From: Arenibacter latericius DSM 15913
GTDB taxonomy: Bacteria; Bacteroidota; Bacteroidia; Flavobacteriales; Flavobacteriaceae
Length of the DNA: 64,000 nt
Direction of reading: 5' to 3'
Assembly (NCBI RefSeq): GCF_000424985.1
Contig: NZ_AUKX01000005.1
Location: forward strand, 62,001 to 126,000
Shown: piece after piece, positions 19,421-28,608 of the stretch
Layout of the letters: each line of letters opens with the position of its first letter
Numbering within the stretch: position 1 is the first letter of the stretch
Program-made: the position numbers and the translations under genes
The notes under the pieces: model-generated
Seen by the model: only the letters and a program-made list of their open reading frames with translations
Told to the model about the DNA's origin: nothing
The model's database searches: none

Positions 19421-21328
19421 ATGAGTAATTATCACATTAAACATTTGGAGGAGTACTATCAAGTGTACCGGAAATCCATCCGAGAACCAGAAAACTTTTG
19501 GGGAGAAGTCGCAGAAGAGCATTTTTTATGGCGTAAAAAATGGGATAAGGTCCTTAGTTGGAATTTTAGTACTCCAGAAATCAAATGGTTTGAGGGTGCT
19601 AAACTAAATATAACTGAAAACTGTATAGACAGACACTTATTAAATAGAGGCGATAAAACTGCCATTATTTTCGAACCCAACGACCCAAATGAAGAAGCAG
19701 AACATATTACCTACAAACAATTGCATGAAAGGGTATGTAAACTGGCTAATGTTTTAAAAGATCAAGGCATAAAAAAGGGAGATCGCGTTTGTATCTACCT
19801 TCCTATGATTCCTGAATTAACTGTATCATTACTGGCCTGTGCTCGTATTGGAGCAATTCATTCCGTAGTATTTGCTGGGTTTTCATCAACCGCATTATCA
19901 TCTAGAATAAACGATAGCGATTGTAAACTAGTTATTACCGCAGATGGCTCTTTTAGAGGTGCTAAATCCATAGACCTTAAAAGCATAGTAGATGAGGGAT
20001 TAGAAAAATGCCCAGGAGTTAAGTCCGTTTTATTAGTGAAGCGTACTAAGGCCGACATTAATTTCGTAGAAGGTCGTGATCAATGGCTACAACCATTGAT
20101 AGACAAAGCTGATTCTGATTGCAAGCCCGAAATTATGGATGCCGAAGATCCATTGTTTATCCTTTATACTTCTGGTTCTACAGGAAGCCCCAAGGGAATG
20201 GTACATACCACTGGTGGCTATTTAGTGTATGCAGCCTATACTTTTAAAAATGTATTTCAATATACCGAACACGATGTGTATTGGTGTACAGCAGATATCG
20301 GGTGGATTACCGGTCATAGTTATATCGTCTACGGACCTTTGGCCAATGGAGCTACTTCTTTAATGTTTGAAGGGGTTCCTAACTATCCAGATTACAGTAG
20401 ATTTTGGCAAATTGTAGAAAAACACAAAGTTAATCAGTTTTATACTGCACCAACCGCTATTAGAGCATTGGCAAAACAGAATATAGAATTTACCAAAAAA
20501 CACGATCTAAGCTCGTTAAAAGTGTTAGGATCCGTAGGAGAGCCAATAAACGAAGAAGCATGGCACTGGTACAATGACGTAATCGGGAAAAAGAAAAGTC
20601 CCATCGTAGACACCTGGTGGCAAACAGAGACCGGAGGTATTATGATTACTCCTATACCTTTTGTAACACCTACCAAACCTACTTTCGCTACCCTACCCTT
20701 CATCGGAATTCAACCTGCTATTATGGGTGATAACGGAGAAGAAATAAAGGGCAATCAAGTAGAGGGCCGTTTATCTATAAAATTCCCATGGCCAGGTATG
20801 GCAAGAACTATTTGGAACAATCATAAGCGATATAAGGAAACTTATTTCTCTACCTATCCTGATTACTATTTCACCGGGGATGGTGCCTTTAGAGACGAGG
20901 TAGGCTATTACAGAATTACAGGACGTGTAGATGATGTAATCATCGTTTCTGGTCACAATCTAGGAACTGCACCTATAGAAGACTCTATAAACGAACATCC
21001 TGCAGTATCAGAATCGGCTATTGTTGGTGTTCCACACGACGTAAAAGGAAGTGCTCTATATGGCTTTGTAACCTTAAAGGAGACAGGAGAATCACGTGAC
21101 CATGACAACCTAAGAAAGGAGATTAATCAAATGATCACAGAACACATTGGCCCAATTGCCAAGTTAGATAAAATCCAATTCACTAGTGGATTGCCTAAAA
21201 CACGTTCTGGTAAGATTATGAGACGTATCCTAAGAAAACTAGCTAGTAGGGATATGGATAATTTAGGAGATACAAGTACCCTTCTAAACCCAGAAGTGGT
21301 AGATGATATTAAAGAGAATCTTCTTTAA
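19421..21328 (+). CDS. acs: Acetyl-CoA synthetase
   Basis: Cytoplasmic AMP-forming acetate-CoA ligase, 635 residues, the normal length. Adenylation motif YTSGSTGSPKGMVHT starts near residue 249. The late TWWQTETGG motif contacts the adenine and acetate pocket. GLPKTRSGKIMRR carries the catalytic, acetylation-prone Lys598. Located downstream of the DUF4212/ActP-like transporter, it would convert imported or recycled acetate to acetyl-CoA. A structured leader precedes it and an inverted repeat follows its stop. Confidence 0.97.
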   Translation: MSNYHIKHLEEYYQVYRKSIREPENFWGEVAEEHFLWRKKWDKVLSWNFSTPEIKWFEGAKLNITENCIDRHLLNRGDKTAIIFEPNDPNEEAEHITYKQLHERVCKLANVLKDQGIKKGDRVCIYLPMIPELTVSLLACARIGAIHSVVFAGFSSTALSSRINDSDCKLVITADGSFRGAKSIDLKSIVDEGLEKCPGVKSVLLVKRTKADINFVEGRDQWLQPLIDKADSDCKPEIMDAEDPLFILYTSGSTGSPKGMVHTTGGYLVYAAYTFKNVFQYTEHDVYWCTADIGWITGHSYIVYGPLANGATSLMFEGVPNYPDYSRFWQIVEKHKVNQFYTAPTAIRALAKQNIEFTKKHDLSSLKVLGSVGEPINEEAWHWYNDVIGKKKSPIVDTWWQTETGGIMITPIPFVTPTKPTFATLPFIGIQPAIMGDNGEEIKGNQVEGRLSIKFPWPGMARTIWNNHKRYKETYFSTYPDYYFTGDGAFRDEVGYYRITGRVDDVIIVSGHNLGTAPIEDSINEHPAVSESAIVGVPHDVKGSALYGFVTLKETGESRDHDNLRKEINQMITEHIGPIAKLDKIQFTSGLPKTRSGKIMRRILRKLASRDMDNLGDTSTLLNPEVVDDIKENLL

Positions 21329-21345
21329 TATTATTTTGAGAGCAT

Positions 21346-21375
21346 TGCCACTTTATAAAAAAATATAAAGTGGCA
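21346..21375 (+). terminator. Hairpin after acs
   Basis: A perfect 12-bp stem (21346-21357 with 21364-21375, TGCCACTTTATA) and an all-A hexaloop lie 17 nt after the acs stop. There is no clear T-tract, so it may stabilise the mRNA end or act as a weak terminator. A second, shorter inverted repeat (TTGCCTT/AAGGCAA, 21532-21552) lies before the converging MFS gene. I see no gene in 21329-21595. Confidence 0.55.
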
Positions 21376-21595
21376 CGTGCTTTCCACTATATCTTTTTTA
21401 TAGCCATAAAAAAGGATGCCGTTGCAATCACTAATGCGGAAATCCAAATACAAACACTTCAAATTTTAGTCCACCTTTCGACAAAGCTATTTCTTATCCT
21501 TTTAACAAACCTAGTTGAATTCATTTATAGCTTGCCTTATAATAAAAGGCAATATTCTATATAAAAGTGAGATTATGGTTATTTAAAAATTTAAC

Positions 21596-22813
21596 CTAAC
21601 GATCAAAAGCCGTCTGAAGTACAACACTCTTACGAACAAAGACCATAATAAAGAGAGATAGACCGGCACAAATAGCAAACCCTATAAACAGCGGAAGTGT
21701 AGTCCCCTCCATAAAACTACCGATATAGGTCGCAATTGGTATAGCGATCATAGTAGAGACAAACCCAGTAATAGCTGCTCCAATTCCGGCAATATGCCCA
21801 ATAGGTTCCATGGCAATAGCCCTAATATTCCCAAATAAGAACCCCAAAGCAAAAAACTGAATAGCAAGAAAAATAATCAGCACCCACAAAGGAGGGTTAC
21901 TAGAATTCCAAAACAAACTTATATAGGTTAGCGAAATAACAAAAAACAAACTAAGGGAGATAGAAGCAAGTTTACGCATACCCCATCTTACCACCATTGT
22001 ACCATTTAATAAAGTAGAAATCCCAACTGAAATTGCTAAGCCTGCAAAGATATATGGGAAGTCATCCGCTAAACCATATTGATCCTCAAAAACCTGCTGG
22101 GCCGAACTTAAATACACCATAAAAGCACCCGTAATTAAACCCGACACTAAAGTGAAGGCTACACTTTCCTTATGCCTTAGCAGCTCCTTTAAACCTTTTA
22201 AATATATATGTCTAGAGAATTTAATCTTATAATCTGGCTTTAATGTTTCTGGTTGTCGCTTCCAGAACCATACCCCAATCATAATCGTGGCTAACAATTG
22301 CACATAAAAGATAGACTCCCATCCAAAACGATCTAAAAAGAATTTCCCCATTGCCGGAGCCACAATAGGCACCAAAATAAAGAAAGCGGTAACAAAAGAC
22401 ATAATCTTAGCCATATAATCACCTCTATAAGAATCCCGAATCATGGAAATACTAATAGAACGTGCGGCAGAGAGCCCCACCCCTTGTAATACACGTCCCA
22501 CCAACATCCATTCTAAATTAGGAGCAACAACACAAATAACACTTGCTATCATGAAAAGGCCAAAACCAAAATACACAATAGGCTTACGGCCAAAGCTATC
22601 AGACAGTGGACCTAGCATCAATTGACCTATTCCTAGTCCCAAAAAAATCATGGTGATCAACTTCTGATTTTCTACAGGATCATGACTACCAACATCTAAT
22701 CCAATAGTGGCCATAGCAGGTAAAATAGCGTCTATGGTTAGCGCCACAATGGACATAAGAGAGGCCATTATGGCAACAAATTCGAATTGTGGTCGTTGCT
22801 GAGAATTTTGCAT
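21596..22813 (-). CDS. MFS drug-resistance-type exporter (Bcr/CflA family)
   Basis: A 405-residue, 12-TM major-facilitator protein. The DHA1 motif A is present as GPLSDSFGRKP between TM2 and TM3, and GRVLQGVGLSAARSISISMIRD matches the Bcr/CflA pattern in TM4-TM5. Members export chloramphenicol, bicyclomycin or metabolites; the substrate here is unknown. A perfect -7 element four bases upstream of the ATG suggests a leaderless transcript. It stands alone, converging on acs. Confidence 0.9.
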   Translation of the reverse strand: MQNSQQRPQFEFVAIMASLMSIVALTIDAILPAMATIGLDVGSHDPVENQKLITMIFLGLGIGQLMLGPLSDSFGRKPIVYFGFGLFMIASVICVVAPNLEWMLVGRVLQGVGLSAARSISISMIRDSYRGDYMAKIMSFVTAFFILVPIVAPAMGKFFLDRFGWESIFYVQLLATIMIGVWFWKRQPETLKPDYKIKFSRHIYLKGLKELLRHKESVAFTLVSGLITGAFMVYLSSAQQVFEDQYGLADDFPYIFAGLAISVGISTLLNGTMVVRWGMRKLASISLSLFFVISLTYISLFWNSSNPPLWVLIIFLAIQFFALGFLFGNIRAIAMEPIGHIAGIGAAITGFVSTMIAIPIATYIGSFMEGTTLPLFIGFAICAGLSLFIMVFVRKSVVLQTAFDR

Positions 22814-22817
22814 CCAG

Positions 22818-22825
22818 CAAAAGTA
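22818..22825 (-). promoter_or_regulatory. Bacteroidetes-type -7 element, leaderless MFS gene
   Basis: TACTTTTG on the minus strand matches TAnnTTTG and ends four bases before the start codon at 22813. Transcription starting about six bases after the element would put the first base at or beside the ATG. I see no good -33 TTG at the usual distance. Confidence 0.5.
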
Positions 22826-22975
22826 GTCATATTCAACACTATAGAAAAAGAAGCACCTTAAAATAACAAAATGATAACAGTTGAAAGAGCCCTCAACACT
22901 TTACGTAATATCACAATTTTCTCGCATACCTAACTAAGAGATCTACCCTGTAAAGGCGGCACCTAGAACATAATT

Positions 22976-23008
22976 TATAAGCTAGATAAATGTTATAATT
23001 AGCTTATA
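22976..23008 (-). repeat. Inverted repeat downstream of the DUF2914 gene
   Basis: TATAAGCTA (22976-22984) pairs perfectly with TAGCTTATA (23000-23008) in the gap after the minus-strand DUF2914 gene. There is no T-tract. It may be a weak terminator or an mRNA 3'-end hairpin. Confidence 0.4.
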
Positions 23009-23087
23009 GGGATGGTAAATTGATCCTATTCTCTTTCCAAAACCTACTTATGGAAACTTATAAAAAGCTTTAAATATTAAATAATTA

Positions 23088-24203
23088 TTAGAATCTTCTC
23101 TTTACAACCTTCTTGGGTTGCAAGGACGAATCAATCAGAATTTCAAAATCAATTACTCCCAACACCAACTCTTCCTCGGTAATAACCTCAACAGACCATA
23201 ATCCCGGTTTAACATTATTCTTATAAGTGTATCCGCGATACCCCCCATCCCTACCTCCGGTAATTTCATAACCTATATCATCCACAATCTCCCATTCGTT
23301 AGTTTCTTCATTATACCAAATCCACCTATGATAGATGGATTTTTTTAGATCAGTGGGGGCAAATATGGAAGAAAACACATATACATTTTCACCAGGCTCA
23401 TGAATATATTGCGATCTATGGTCTCTCCAAAATACATACCACTCATCCGTTTCGTAGGTAACGTAGTATCTATTATTTTCCATTTCAATATTATGCGCTA
23501 CCATTCCTGTTTGCATCGCCAATGGTACAGGAGGTATCATCCTAAAAAAGTAAAAAACATTGATCAGTGTGTAGATAGATATAATAAGCCCAAATATTTT
23601 ACCCAAGTGAATTTCTAATCTGGTACTTGGACTGATACTATAAATTATAGAGATTAGTAGAAGAGTACAAAATAGACTGACCCCACCAGAAATAAGAAAA
23701 ATAGTAGTATTCATTTCACTTATGAATACTGGGATAATAAAAGTGAAAAAAGTAAAACTTATAAAAAAGTAAACTCCAAACTGTAAATACTTATTAGAAA
23801 TCCTTTTTTTAAGCAATTCATTAGCAAAAAGTAATAGCACAAGGATTACAAAAAAGGATATAGTTCTAGAAAGAGAAACACTTCTGGAAAAATAAATAAC
23901 AAATGCACTAGAAAGACCTCCAAAGAAAAATTGAATCGCCAATGGAAAATACTCTTCATACCGTCCCAATATGGTGTTTTTCCACCGGCCATCATCGGCC
24001 AAATTAAAAAGTACTAGTGTTATAGTTAAAGAAGACATATGAAGGCAAAGCACCACCAAATCGTATAACCTATCTATACGCCCAAGGGTTAAGGAATCAA
24101 AAATAAAACCCGCTACGAAGAAAATTATCGGAGCGTATTTCTCATGTCTCTTAATAAATTTCCTAAAACCGCTATTCCTAAGTCTTACTAATGTTCTTTT
24201 CAT
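23088..24203 (-). CDS. DUF2914 membrane protein
   Basis: A 371-residue protein with about seven hydrophobic segments in residues 30-230 and a soluble C-terminal DUF2914 domain (about 255-360). The family pattern is visible as SIYHRWIWYNEETNEWE, then GGRDGGYRGYTYK, then PGLWSVEVITEE. The function is unknown; the soluble domain probably faces the periplasm. It is monocistronic by spacing, with 219 nt to the next minus-strand gene upstream. That upstream gap (24204-24423) contains only AT-rich sequence and a short GGACA/TGTCC repeat. Confidence 0.85.
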   Translation of the reverse strand: MKRTLVRLRNSGFRKFIKRHEKYAPIIFFVAGFIFDSLTLGRIDRLYDLVVLCLHMSSLTITLVLFNLADDGRWKNTILGRYEEYFPLAIQFFFGGLSSAFVIYFSRSVSLSRTISFFVILVLLLFANELLKKRISNKYLQFGVYFFISFTFFTFIIPVFISEMNTTIFLISGGVSLFCTLLLISIIYSISPSTRLEIHLGKIFGLIISIYTLINVFYFFRMIPPVPLAMQTGMVAHNIEMENNRYYVTYETDEWYVFWRDHRSQYIHEPGENVYVFSSIFAPTDLKKSIYHRWIWYNEETNEWEIVDDIGYEITGGRDGGYRGYTYKNNVKPGLWSVEVITEEELVLGVIDFEILIDSSLQPKKVVKRRF

Positions 24204-24423
24204 CTAAATATTTGGAAGGGATAAAAATAATTGAATATTGGACACACTGTCCATTTATTTTGTTCCTAGGATTCCATTATAACCTCTCCCAAGCACTAGA
24301 ATAAATGAAGACTGACTAAGTGACAATACTCCAACTTTAAATTTATAGACCTAAAAATAACTGAAATTATATGAACCAATTCTAAGATCGTTATTTATAT
24401 TTTTCTCCAAAGTTTAGAGGAGT

Positions 24424-25317
24424 TTATAAATAATGCTGCAGGTTTTTCTTAAAATACTGAGCACTAGTAGCGGCACTCTTCATTGAGTTTTGGGTGAAAT
24501 TCCCCCCTTGCTCAATATAGTAATATTCTAAACCCGACTCCTTGGGGTCTGGAAGTATTTCTTGATAGTTAATAGATCCATTGCCCAGTTCGGTATAATC
24601 CCTACTAATCTTATGCATATCCTTTATATGCCACATGGTATACCGCTTCGGCTGCTTACGGATTAGTTCCTTCGGACTGTAGTTAGAAGAATGTATTATC
24701 CAATACATATCTAGTTGCAATTTCACCAGGTTAGGGTCGGTCTCATTTATAATTATATCAAATCCGTTTTCCCCATTCTCATTTTCAAACTCATAGCCGT
24801 GGTTGTGATAGGCAAATCCTAGGCCTGCGTCTGTTATTTGCTCCCCGATAGCATTCATCTTCTTAGATAACAATTTATACTTATCAATAGTTCTTTGTTC
24901 AGGTGACAGCCAAGGCAAGGTAATATAATCGCTTTTTAAGGTTTGCGCCCCATCAATACACTGATCCACAAAACGCTTTAATTCGTCCTCAGTTTTATCC
25001 AGATATGGAGAGAAATTATAATGCCCACTACTTACAGTTAAGCCTAAATCATCTAACAATTGCTTAAAATCCGATGATGAATAACCATAATAACTCCCAC
25101 TTTCAGCATCAAAACCATAGATTTCAAAATCCTCATACCCTAGTCCTTTTAAATACGTTAACGTGCTCTTAGGATCTTTGGCCATCTCATCTCTAATGGA
25201 AAATAATTGGTATCCCATCTTATATTTTGGACTGTTAATCAAAGAAAATGAAGACAGCGGCAACAATGCAGCTACTCCCAACACTCCGGTGTTTCCAATA
25301 AACTTTCTTCTATTCAT
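24424..25317 (-). CDS. Tat-exported sugar phosphate isomerase/epimerase-like TIM-barrel protein
   Basis: A 297-residue member of the xylose-isomerase-like AP endonuclease 2 superfamily. The N-terminus has a twin-arginine motif (NRRKFIG) and a hydrophobic stretch ending near residue 28, so export by Tat is predicted. Barrel and metal-site patterns include GYEDFEIYGFD, SGHYNF, FAYHNHGYEFE, LQLDMYWI and MWHIKDMH, with acidic and histidine residues expected to bind a divalent metal. Such exported isomerases often work with Gfo/Idh/MocA oxidoreductases on 3-keto sugars. One lies at 45007, but the link is only an inference. Confidence 0.87.
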   Translation of the reverse strand: MNRRKFIGNTGVLGVAALLPLSSFSLINSPKYKMGYQLFSIRDEMAKDPKSTLTYLKGLGYEDFEIYGFDAESGSYYGYSSSDFKQLLDDLGLTVSSGHYNFSPYLDKTEDELKRFVDQCIDGAQTLKSDYITLPWLSPEQRTIDKYKLLSKKMNAIGEQITDAGLGFAYHNHGYEFENENGENGFDIIINETDPNLVKLQLDMYWIIHSSNYSPKELIRKQPKRYTMWHIKDMHKISRDYTELGNGSINYQEILPDPKESGLEYYYIEQGGNFTQNSMKSAATSAQYFKKNLQHYL

Positions 25318-25715
25318 AATTATACTCTAATTCAAGGTTAAAATTCAACTTTAAAATCTACCTGCCCATTATTTATTAATAAGATTTTAATCCTTTTTAT
25401 TCCCTTCCAAGGTAACTAAATTTTATCCAATAATTTATCTGCTTTTAAGAGTTAGATTAAAATATCAATTGAAATCTAAGTCATTACCTCCCCTCAAAAT
25501 CTTAAATAAGCAGCTAATATTTTGTGTTGTTTCTAAAATCAACTTAATTTAAACAATCTGAACCATTATGTTGTTTTACAAAAGCTTAAACGATTGATTT
25601 TAGGTCTATCAACGATAAAAAAAAAGTCTGACCGATTTTATATACTAAAAAAAAGGGATTACAAAAATTGGAATTACCTTTAGTCCAACTTTTCGCTTTG
25701 GCGATATTTACTTTT
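25318..25715. other. AT-rich divergent intergenic region
   Basis: 398 bases between the divergent isomerase and dikinase genes. It is strongly AT-rich and must hold both promoters, but I see no convincing TAnnTTTG element, no coding frame with recognisable similarity and no clear hairpin. TTG at 25668 opens the dikinase frame earlier, but it is not a likely start because the signal peptide begins at 25716. Confidence 0.6.
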
Positions 25716-28607
25716 ATGATAAAACAATTCCTTGCTTGCCTACTCCTATTACATATCTCTTATTTTGCTTGGGGACAAAAACCGAATAACCAAGAAATTA
25801 AAGAGCTCATCACTTCTTACAAAAAGGATATTAGGGGTCCCTATAAAGAAATCCGATGGTTTTGCACAGATGGTAGTATTCGTCAGCCAAAAGACCCATG
25901 TCCAGATAAAATTGGTCCCGGAGTACAACATGCTACCTACAAAAACTCGGTTATCGATCTAGGTAAGAGCAATCATTTATTTTTTGGTCAAATTCTTGCG
26001 TATACCAATAAAGAAGAGTTCTGGGATAAGGACAATAACCATTCGCGCCTAAAACAATATCAGCTAGACAAATATTTAAGGTCTGTTGACGATGGTTGGG
26101 TGTTACAAAAAGGGCAGTATTATAGAGGAGCTATACAGTCTGAAGATGAAGAGGCATGGGGTGTTGAGTTTTTTAAATGGCTACTCTCTGATACCGATAA
26201 TATAAAAAAGCATTTTTTTCTTATAAGACAATCCTTAAAAGATATACCACACCAAGGAGATGATAATTTAGCGCAAAAAATTAGAAGCGAATCTAAAGTG
26301 ATTTCCGACATGGCACCTAGCTTTATGGATTTGCGAATTAAAATTCATAGTCAGCCCGATGCGGGAGATATTAATAGGGTAACCCATTATAAAAACAACC
26401 ATAGCGGAAAATTAAGTTCGGAGGTTAATTTAAAAATTGATGCCTTAACCCGCACCATGACAACTTTCTACAAGTCTGTAGATATTGCCGCTTTGCCAAA
26501 AAGAACTAACCTTGTTGAGGAAAAACAGATTGGCAAGGATATAATCACTTATTCGAACCTTTATTCAGAGGAAAAAAACAACGCATTTTTAATACCGGCA
26601 ACGGCAGAATTACTGTTATCCATTAGAAAGGCAATAATAGAAGAAGAGTCTGCTTCCGCTAGATTACAATTAATGGACGCCTCGTTAAAACTAGAGGAAA
26701 TAATTTTTAAAAAAGCACCTGAATGGCAGCCCAAGGACTTAAACGAACTCTTAGATAAGGTATGCTATTTAGGAATGGCTAATACAGGTGCTGGATATAT
26801 TGAACTAGAAGAATGGCAGCAATTAAACTTAGCTTCCAAGGGGAATTCATTAGGAGAACTCACCAAAACATTAGAACATGCACGTAGGGAAGTAGAATGG
26901 AGTTCTTCTATGGTAAAAGCCAATTATCAAAGAATTGTAGATATATATACCGGATTTGAGCCCAATGCCTATGGGTATATAGACGATAAAATTAGGGGTT
27001 CTATAGCCTTACACCTTGGGCAGTCCGTTAGTGAATTAGGGGATATAATTGCCAAGGAATCGGCACTCACCAATAAGGTTATGGGTATTGATAACCAAAG
27101 TGGATTTCGCGGGTTAAATTCGGGTTATGCATTGGGTGAACTAGTCGTTGTGAGCGGGTCCCCAGATGAAATTGAAGTAGTTTCAGATAAGATATATGTA
27201 TTTCAGCGACCACCAGCAGATTTAAAACCTGTGGCCGGCATTGCCACGGTATCCGAAGGAAATATGGTCTCTCACGTACAGCTTTTGGCTAGGAATTTAG
27301 GAATACCCAACGCAGCACTAGCTGATGATAACCTTAAAAACCTTCTAAAATATAACGGAGAGATGGTATTTTTCGCAGTTTCCAATAAAGGTAATGTGAT
27401 TATGAAGCTAGAAAATGATATGACTCCCGAGGAGCGCAATCTCTTTGCCAAAAAAGAACGCAGGGAAGATAGGGTGCGCGTCCCTGTTGATAATATCAGA
27501 TTACAGGAAAACAAAATATTAGATCTAAAGGAAGTGGATGCTAGTGATTCGGGGAAGCTCTGCGGCCCCAAAGCGGCTAACCTCGGTCAATTAAAAAAGA
27601 TGTTCCCTAACAAAGTGGTAGAAGGTCTAGTAATTCCCTTTGGAATTTTTAGATCCCATATGGACCAACCTATGCCAGATAGCAAAGTTACATATTGGGA
27701 GTTTTTAAATACCATCTTTAAAGAGGCCGAAACCATGCGCGCCCAAGGAATTAACCATAGTGAAGTTGAGAACTATCAATTACAAAGGTTGGAGGCTCTA
27801 AGAGAAGCAATAAAAAATATTCATCTACAAGCGGAGTTTCTTGAACAACTAGAAAAAGGGTTTGCCAATATACTCGGGGAAAATTTAGGGGAGATTCCAG
27901 TATTCCTTAGGAGTGACACCAATATGGAAGACCTTAAGGACTTTACTGGAGCAGGTCTTAATTTAACCATATTTAATGTAGTGACAAAAGAAAAGATAAT
28001 TGCAGGAATTAAAGATGTATGGGCTTCTCCTTATACGGAACGCAGTTTTAAATGGAGACAAAAATTTCTGTTGAATCCAGAAAATGTTTTCCCTTCTATA
28101 TTGGTTATCCCCAGTGTAGATGTGGATTATTCTGGAGTTTTAATTACCAAGGGAATCAACTCCGGAAGACCCGAAGATTTAACAGTAGCCTTCAGTAGAG
28201 GTGCCGGGGGTGCGGTAGATGGGCAATCTGCGGAAACCTACGAGATATTTGATGCTGGAGGCAAACAGTTGCTTGCACCTGCTAGAGAATCTTATTACAA
28301 TAGGCTCCCCTCAGCAGGAGGGACAGAAAAAAAGATAGCTACCTTTGAAAATTTCATTCTTAACGATCAAAACATTCAGGACATTAGGGATCTTGCAAAT
28401 GCGATTCGAGAAACGATGCCCAAAGAAACAAACACTGATTATAATGGTGCCTATGATGTAGAACTAGGTTTCCAAAAGAATAAGTTATGGCTCTTTCAGA
28501 TTAGACCTTTTGTAGAAAATAAAAAAGCACAAAGCTCCGATTATTTAGAGTCTATTACCTCAAAAATAGATCTAAACAAAAAAATTAATCTCTCCCAAAA
28601 AATATAA
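25716..28607 (+). CDS. Exported PEP-synthase/glucan-water-dikinase-like ATP-grasp dikinase
   Basis: 963 residues from ATG 25716, chosen because a signal peptide begins there (hydrophobic LACLLLLHISYFAW, cleavage likely after WG before QKP). A longer frame from TTG 25668 adds only 16 residues. Residues about 20-480 are not recognised. A phosphohistidine swivel-type segment has VSEGNMVSHVQLLARN with candidate catalytic His520. The PPDK/PEPS-type ATP-grasp domain follows: CGPKAANLGQL, RSDTNMEDLKDFTGAGL (Arg732), WASPYTERSFKWR, and a closing DVELGF (Glu916) ... QIRPF (928-932). The order His domain then ATP-grasp resembles plant glucan, water dikinase rather than PEP synthase. All visible catalytic residues are intact, yet export would place it away from cytoplasmic ATP. 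The acceptor is unknown. A serine hydrolase gene follows after one base. Confidence 0.85.
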   Translation: MIKQFLACLLLLHISYFAWGQKPNNQEIKELITSYKKDIRGPYKEIRWFCTDGSIRQPKDPCPDKIGPGVQHATYKNSVIDLGKSNHLFFGQILAYTNKEEFWDKDNNHSRLKQYQLDKYLRSVDDGWVLQKGQYYRGAIQSEDEEAWGVEFFKWLLSDTDNIKKHFFLIRQSLKDIPHQGDDNLAQKIRSESKVISDMAPSFMDLRIKIHSQPDAGDINRVTHYKNNHSGKLSSEVNLKIDALTRTMTTFYKSVDIAALPKRTNLVEEKQIGKDIITYSNLYSEEKNNAFLIPATAELLLSIRKAIIEEESASARLQLMDASLKLEEIIFKKAPEWQPKDLNELLDKVCYLGMANTGAGYIELEEWQQLNLASKGNSLGELTKTLEHARREVEWSSSMVKANYQRIVDIYTGFEPNAYGYIDDKIRGSIALHLGQSVSELGDIIAKESALTNKVMGIDNQSGFRGLNSGYALGELVVVSGSPDEIEVVSDKIYVFQRPPADLKPVAGIATVSEGNMVSHVQLLARNLGIPNAALADDNLKNLLKYNGEMVFFAVSNKGNVIMKLENDMTPEERNLFAKKERREDRVRVPVDNIRLQENKILDLKEVDASDSGKLCGPKAANLGQLKKMFPNKVVEGLVIPFGIFRSHMDQPMPDSKVTYWEFLNTIFKEAETMRAQGINHSEVENYQLQRLEALREAIKNIHLQAEFLEQLEKGFANILGENLGEIPVFLRSDTNMEDLKDFTGAGLNLTIFNVVTKEKIIAGIKDVWASPYTERSFKWRQKFLLNPENVFPSILVIPSVDVDYSGVLITKGINSGRPEDLTVAFSRGAGGAVDGQSAETYEIFDAGGKQLLAPARESYYNRLPSAGGTEKKIATFENFILNDQNIQDIRDLANAIRETMPKETNTDYNGAYDVELGFQKNKLWLFQIRPFVENKKAQSSDYLESITSKIDLNKKINLSQKI

Positions 28608-28608
28608 A

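Noticed and set aside
21370-21564. 64-codon GTG-started frame after acs
   Set aside because: It overlaps the acs hairpin, starts with GTG and shows no recognisable motif.
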